Shown: positions 5,465 through 6,900 of the stretch, one piece after another
How the letters are laid out: every line of letters starts with the position of its first letter
How positions within the stretch are numbered: position 1 is the first letter of the stretch
NCBI GenBank assembly: GCA_027492415.1
Contig: JAPUEV010000301.1
Coordinates: 1 to 6,900 of the forward strand
DNA length: 6,900 bases
Reading direction: 5' to 3'
From: Ignavibacteria bacterium
Lineage (GTDB): Bacteria; Bacteroidota; Ignavibacteria; Tepidaquicellales; OLB5
Made by a program: the position numbers and the translations under genes
Notes under the pieces: generated by a model
Told to the model about the DNA's origin: nothing
Database searches by the model: none
The model's input: only the letters and a program-made list of their open reading frames with translations

Positions 5465-6900
5465 ATGAATTCAACAAAACTCTTTGCTGTTTTGGCAGCA
5501 ATGCTTTTTGTAACAACTATCTCATTATATTCAGGAGATAGAACGCCGCAATCAAAATCTTACAATTCAAACCAAAACTTTGAGTTACGTGAAGGTCCGG
5601 GATATACTGGCAGTACTACAGGTACTTCTCAGTATCCTGCAGTTCTTGACGATCAGTATAAAGCCGCTTTAGAATCAGGTAACATTATCGAAGCAAAAAG
5701 AATACAGGATCAGATCAACAGCTATTTACCTGAAAACAATAATAATACACAGGACGGACCAGTTGGTGTTGAAATTAAAAGTCCTGTTTTTAATAACGGA
5801 ACAGACTGGTACGGAACAGATGTAACAGTATATGTAAATGCTACATTATCAGGACCTCCGGGATTCAGAAGATTAGCAATGTGTATGGGTGAAGATAAAA
5901 ACTTATATGTTGCTATCGTTACACCGCAGATTACCGGTACATCACATGTTTATACTTTCAGGTCATCAAATGGCGGAGCTACATGGGCTCAGATCGGTGA
6001 TCTTACATATGGTGGTTATTTCGGTCAGATAGCTATTCAGGCTGATTTAAATGCAACATCAGGTGATGATTCAACAAGAGTATTATTATTTTATACTTAT
6101 TCTTCTGCATCAAATCTGGATAATGCCATACTCGGCTGTTATTCTTTCAGACGTGACGGAAGTGCTAACTATGCAACAAACGGAATTATAACTCCTGGTG
6201 CCGGTAATAAGCTAAGCTATCCAAGCTGCGGCGGTGATGCTGCTTATTATACTGCAGCTTCTTATCATGGAGTAGTTGTAACAGAAGAGAATAATTCAAC
6301 AGGTGTAACGTTACAGTTAAAATATACCAGGTCAACCACCTGGGGCAGAACATTTGTAGCTTCAGTAAGCTGGGGTACAGCATATGATGACCATTACCCA
6401 AGCTTAGTATTTCACAGGGGACCAGGCTCTTCTTCAAGTAATGATAGCGTTTGGGTTGCTGTTGAAAGACGTTTTAGCGCTACAAATTATTTGACCAGGG
6501 TAATTGCAAGTCCATTTACACCTAATACTGCTATTAATACATGGTTTGTACCACCAACAGGCACAGAAAAATACGAAAAACCTTCATTGGCACTTATTCA
6601 GAAACAGGGCGGTTCAAGATCTGACTCTGCTATAATTTGTGTACTTAAAGATGGTGTTGCATTTTATCATTGTACATCAGATGGCGGATCAGTTTGGAAT
6701 ACTGATTTTAATCTTGGATCAGGTAATGGCAATAATAAGCTTTGGGTCGGCGCAAGTTCAACATATATGGGAAGTGGATCAAGCAGGTTTATGGGTATGT
6801 GGTGCAGCAATGATGGAGATTCTTTGAATTTAAGAAGAGGATATATTAATCAAATGGGTACTACTGAATATAAACGTAATAGTGGTGATTTTTCAACTTC
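5465..6900 (+). CDS. Secreted beta-propeller-like protein with Asp-box-type repeats, 3'-truncated
   Basis: An exported protein of at least 478 residues; the frame is open to the right edge. A signal peptide covers about 1-23 (MNSTK, then a hydrophobic core LFAVLAAMLFVTTISLY). A Ser/Gly/Thr/Tyr/Asn-rich linker follows, then a short amphipathic helical segment (62-88, DDQYKAALESG then EAKRIQDQINSYL) and an Asn-rich spacer (91-96). From about 100 on the protein is beta-rich with blade-like units of alternating strands. Sialidase/BNR Asp-box-like turns are visible at 167-174 (SSNGGATW), 404-411 (TSDGGSVW) and, degenerate, 448-453 (SNDGDS); TRSTTW at 288-293 is a shortened relative. No sialidase catalytic set (Arg triad, FRIP) is apparent, so binding or structural roles are as likely as hydrolysis. 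A C-terminal type IX secretion sorting domain would be expected beyond the window; that is inference. Promoter and ribosome binding site are its own. Five cysteines are scattered without an evident pattern. Function unknown. Confidence 0.8.
   Translation, partial: MNSTKLFAVLAAMLFVTTISLYSGDRTPQSKSYNSNQNFELREGPGYTGSTTGTSQYPAVLDDQYKAALESGNIIEAKRIQDQINSYLPENNNNTQDGPVGVEIKSPVFNNGTDWYGTDVTVYVNATLSGPPGFRRLAMCMGEDKNLYVAIVTPQITGTSHVYTFRSSNGGATWAQIGDLTYGGYFGQIAIQADLNATSGDDSTRVLLFYTYSSASNLDNAILGCYSFRRDGSANYATNGIITPGAGNKLSYPSCGGDAAYYTAASYHGVVVTEENNSTGVTLQLKYTRSTTWGRTFVASVSWGTAYDDHYPSLVFHRGPGSSSSNDSVWVAVERRFSATNYLTRVIASPFTPNTAINTWFVPPTGTEKYEKPSLALIQKQGGSRSDSAIICVLKDGVAFYHCTSDGGSVWNTDFNLGSGNGNNKLWVGASSTYMGSGSSRFMGMWCSNDGDSLNLRRGYINQMGTTEYKRNSGDFST

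Noticed and set aside
6186..6437. Minus-strand frame of 83 codons inside the propeller gene
   Set aside because: The plus-strand frame is continuous through it with a signal peptide and Asp-box turns; the antisense product has no recognisable feature.

Overview
The window looks like chromosomal DNA from the Bacteroidota/Chlorobiota/Ignavibacteriota group, with Ignavibacteria-like the best guess. The evidence is a secreted beta-propeller with Asp-box-like repeats, a lineage-typical secreted M23 peptidase, a GAF plus HisKA_2 sensor protein and generally low GC. A clear AAGGAG-type ribosome binding site before the last gene fits Ignavibacteria/Chlorobi better than Bacteroidetes proper, where such sites are rare. 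This placement rests on reading protein motifs by eye, not on a search.

Layout. (1) Positions 1-827, plus strand: the 3' end of a sensor-kinase-like gene (GAF, coiled coil, HisKA_2-type dimerisation helix, ATPase domain). It lacks the phospho-acceptor histidine and part of the ATP-lid glycine motif. A strong intrinsic terminator follows at 851-883. (2) Positions 917-2946, minus strand: an MdtG-like MFS drug/H+ antiporter (2946-1693) followed by a secreted M23 (LytM-type) zinc endopeptidase (1651-917), 41 bp apart and plausibly one transcript. A perfect 16-bp palindrome lies in the gap. (3) Positions 2947-3096: an AT-rich divergent intergenic region; the genes on both sides start with TTG. (4) Positions 3097-5303, plus strand: a GT-C polytopic glycosyltransferase and a MurU-like sugar-1-phosphate nucleotidyltransferase, overlapping by one base (TGATG), so surely co-transcribed. 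(5) Positions 5304-5464: an intergenic region with a sigma70-like promoter and a strong ribosome binding site. (6) Positions 5465-6900, plus strand: a secreted beta-propeller-like protein that runs off the right edge.

How the genes relate. The peptidase, the glycosyltransferase/nucleotidyltransferase pair and the secreted propeller all concern the cell envelope or exterior, but only the pair at 3097-5303 shows a tight operon link. The inferred logic is that the nucleotidyltransferase makes an activated sugar and the membrane enzyme transfers a lipid-linked sugar to an envelope acceptor on the outer face of the inner membrane; the substrates cannot be read from sequence. I see no convincing new multi-gene system, no RNA gene, no CRISPR array and no insertion sequence. 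The strongest oddity is the apparent pseudokinase at the left edge.
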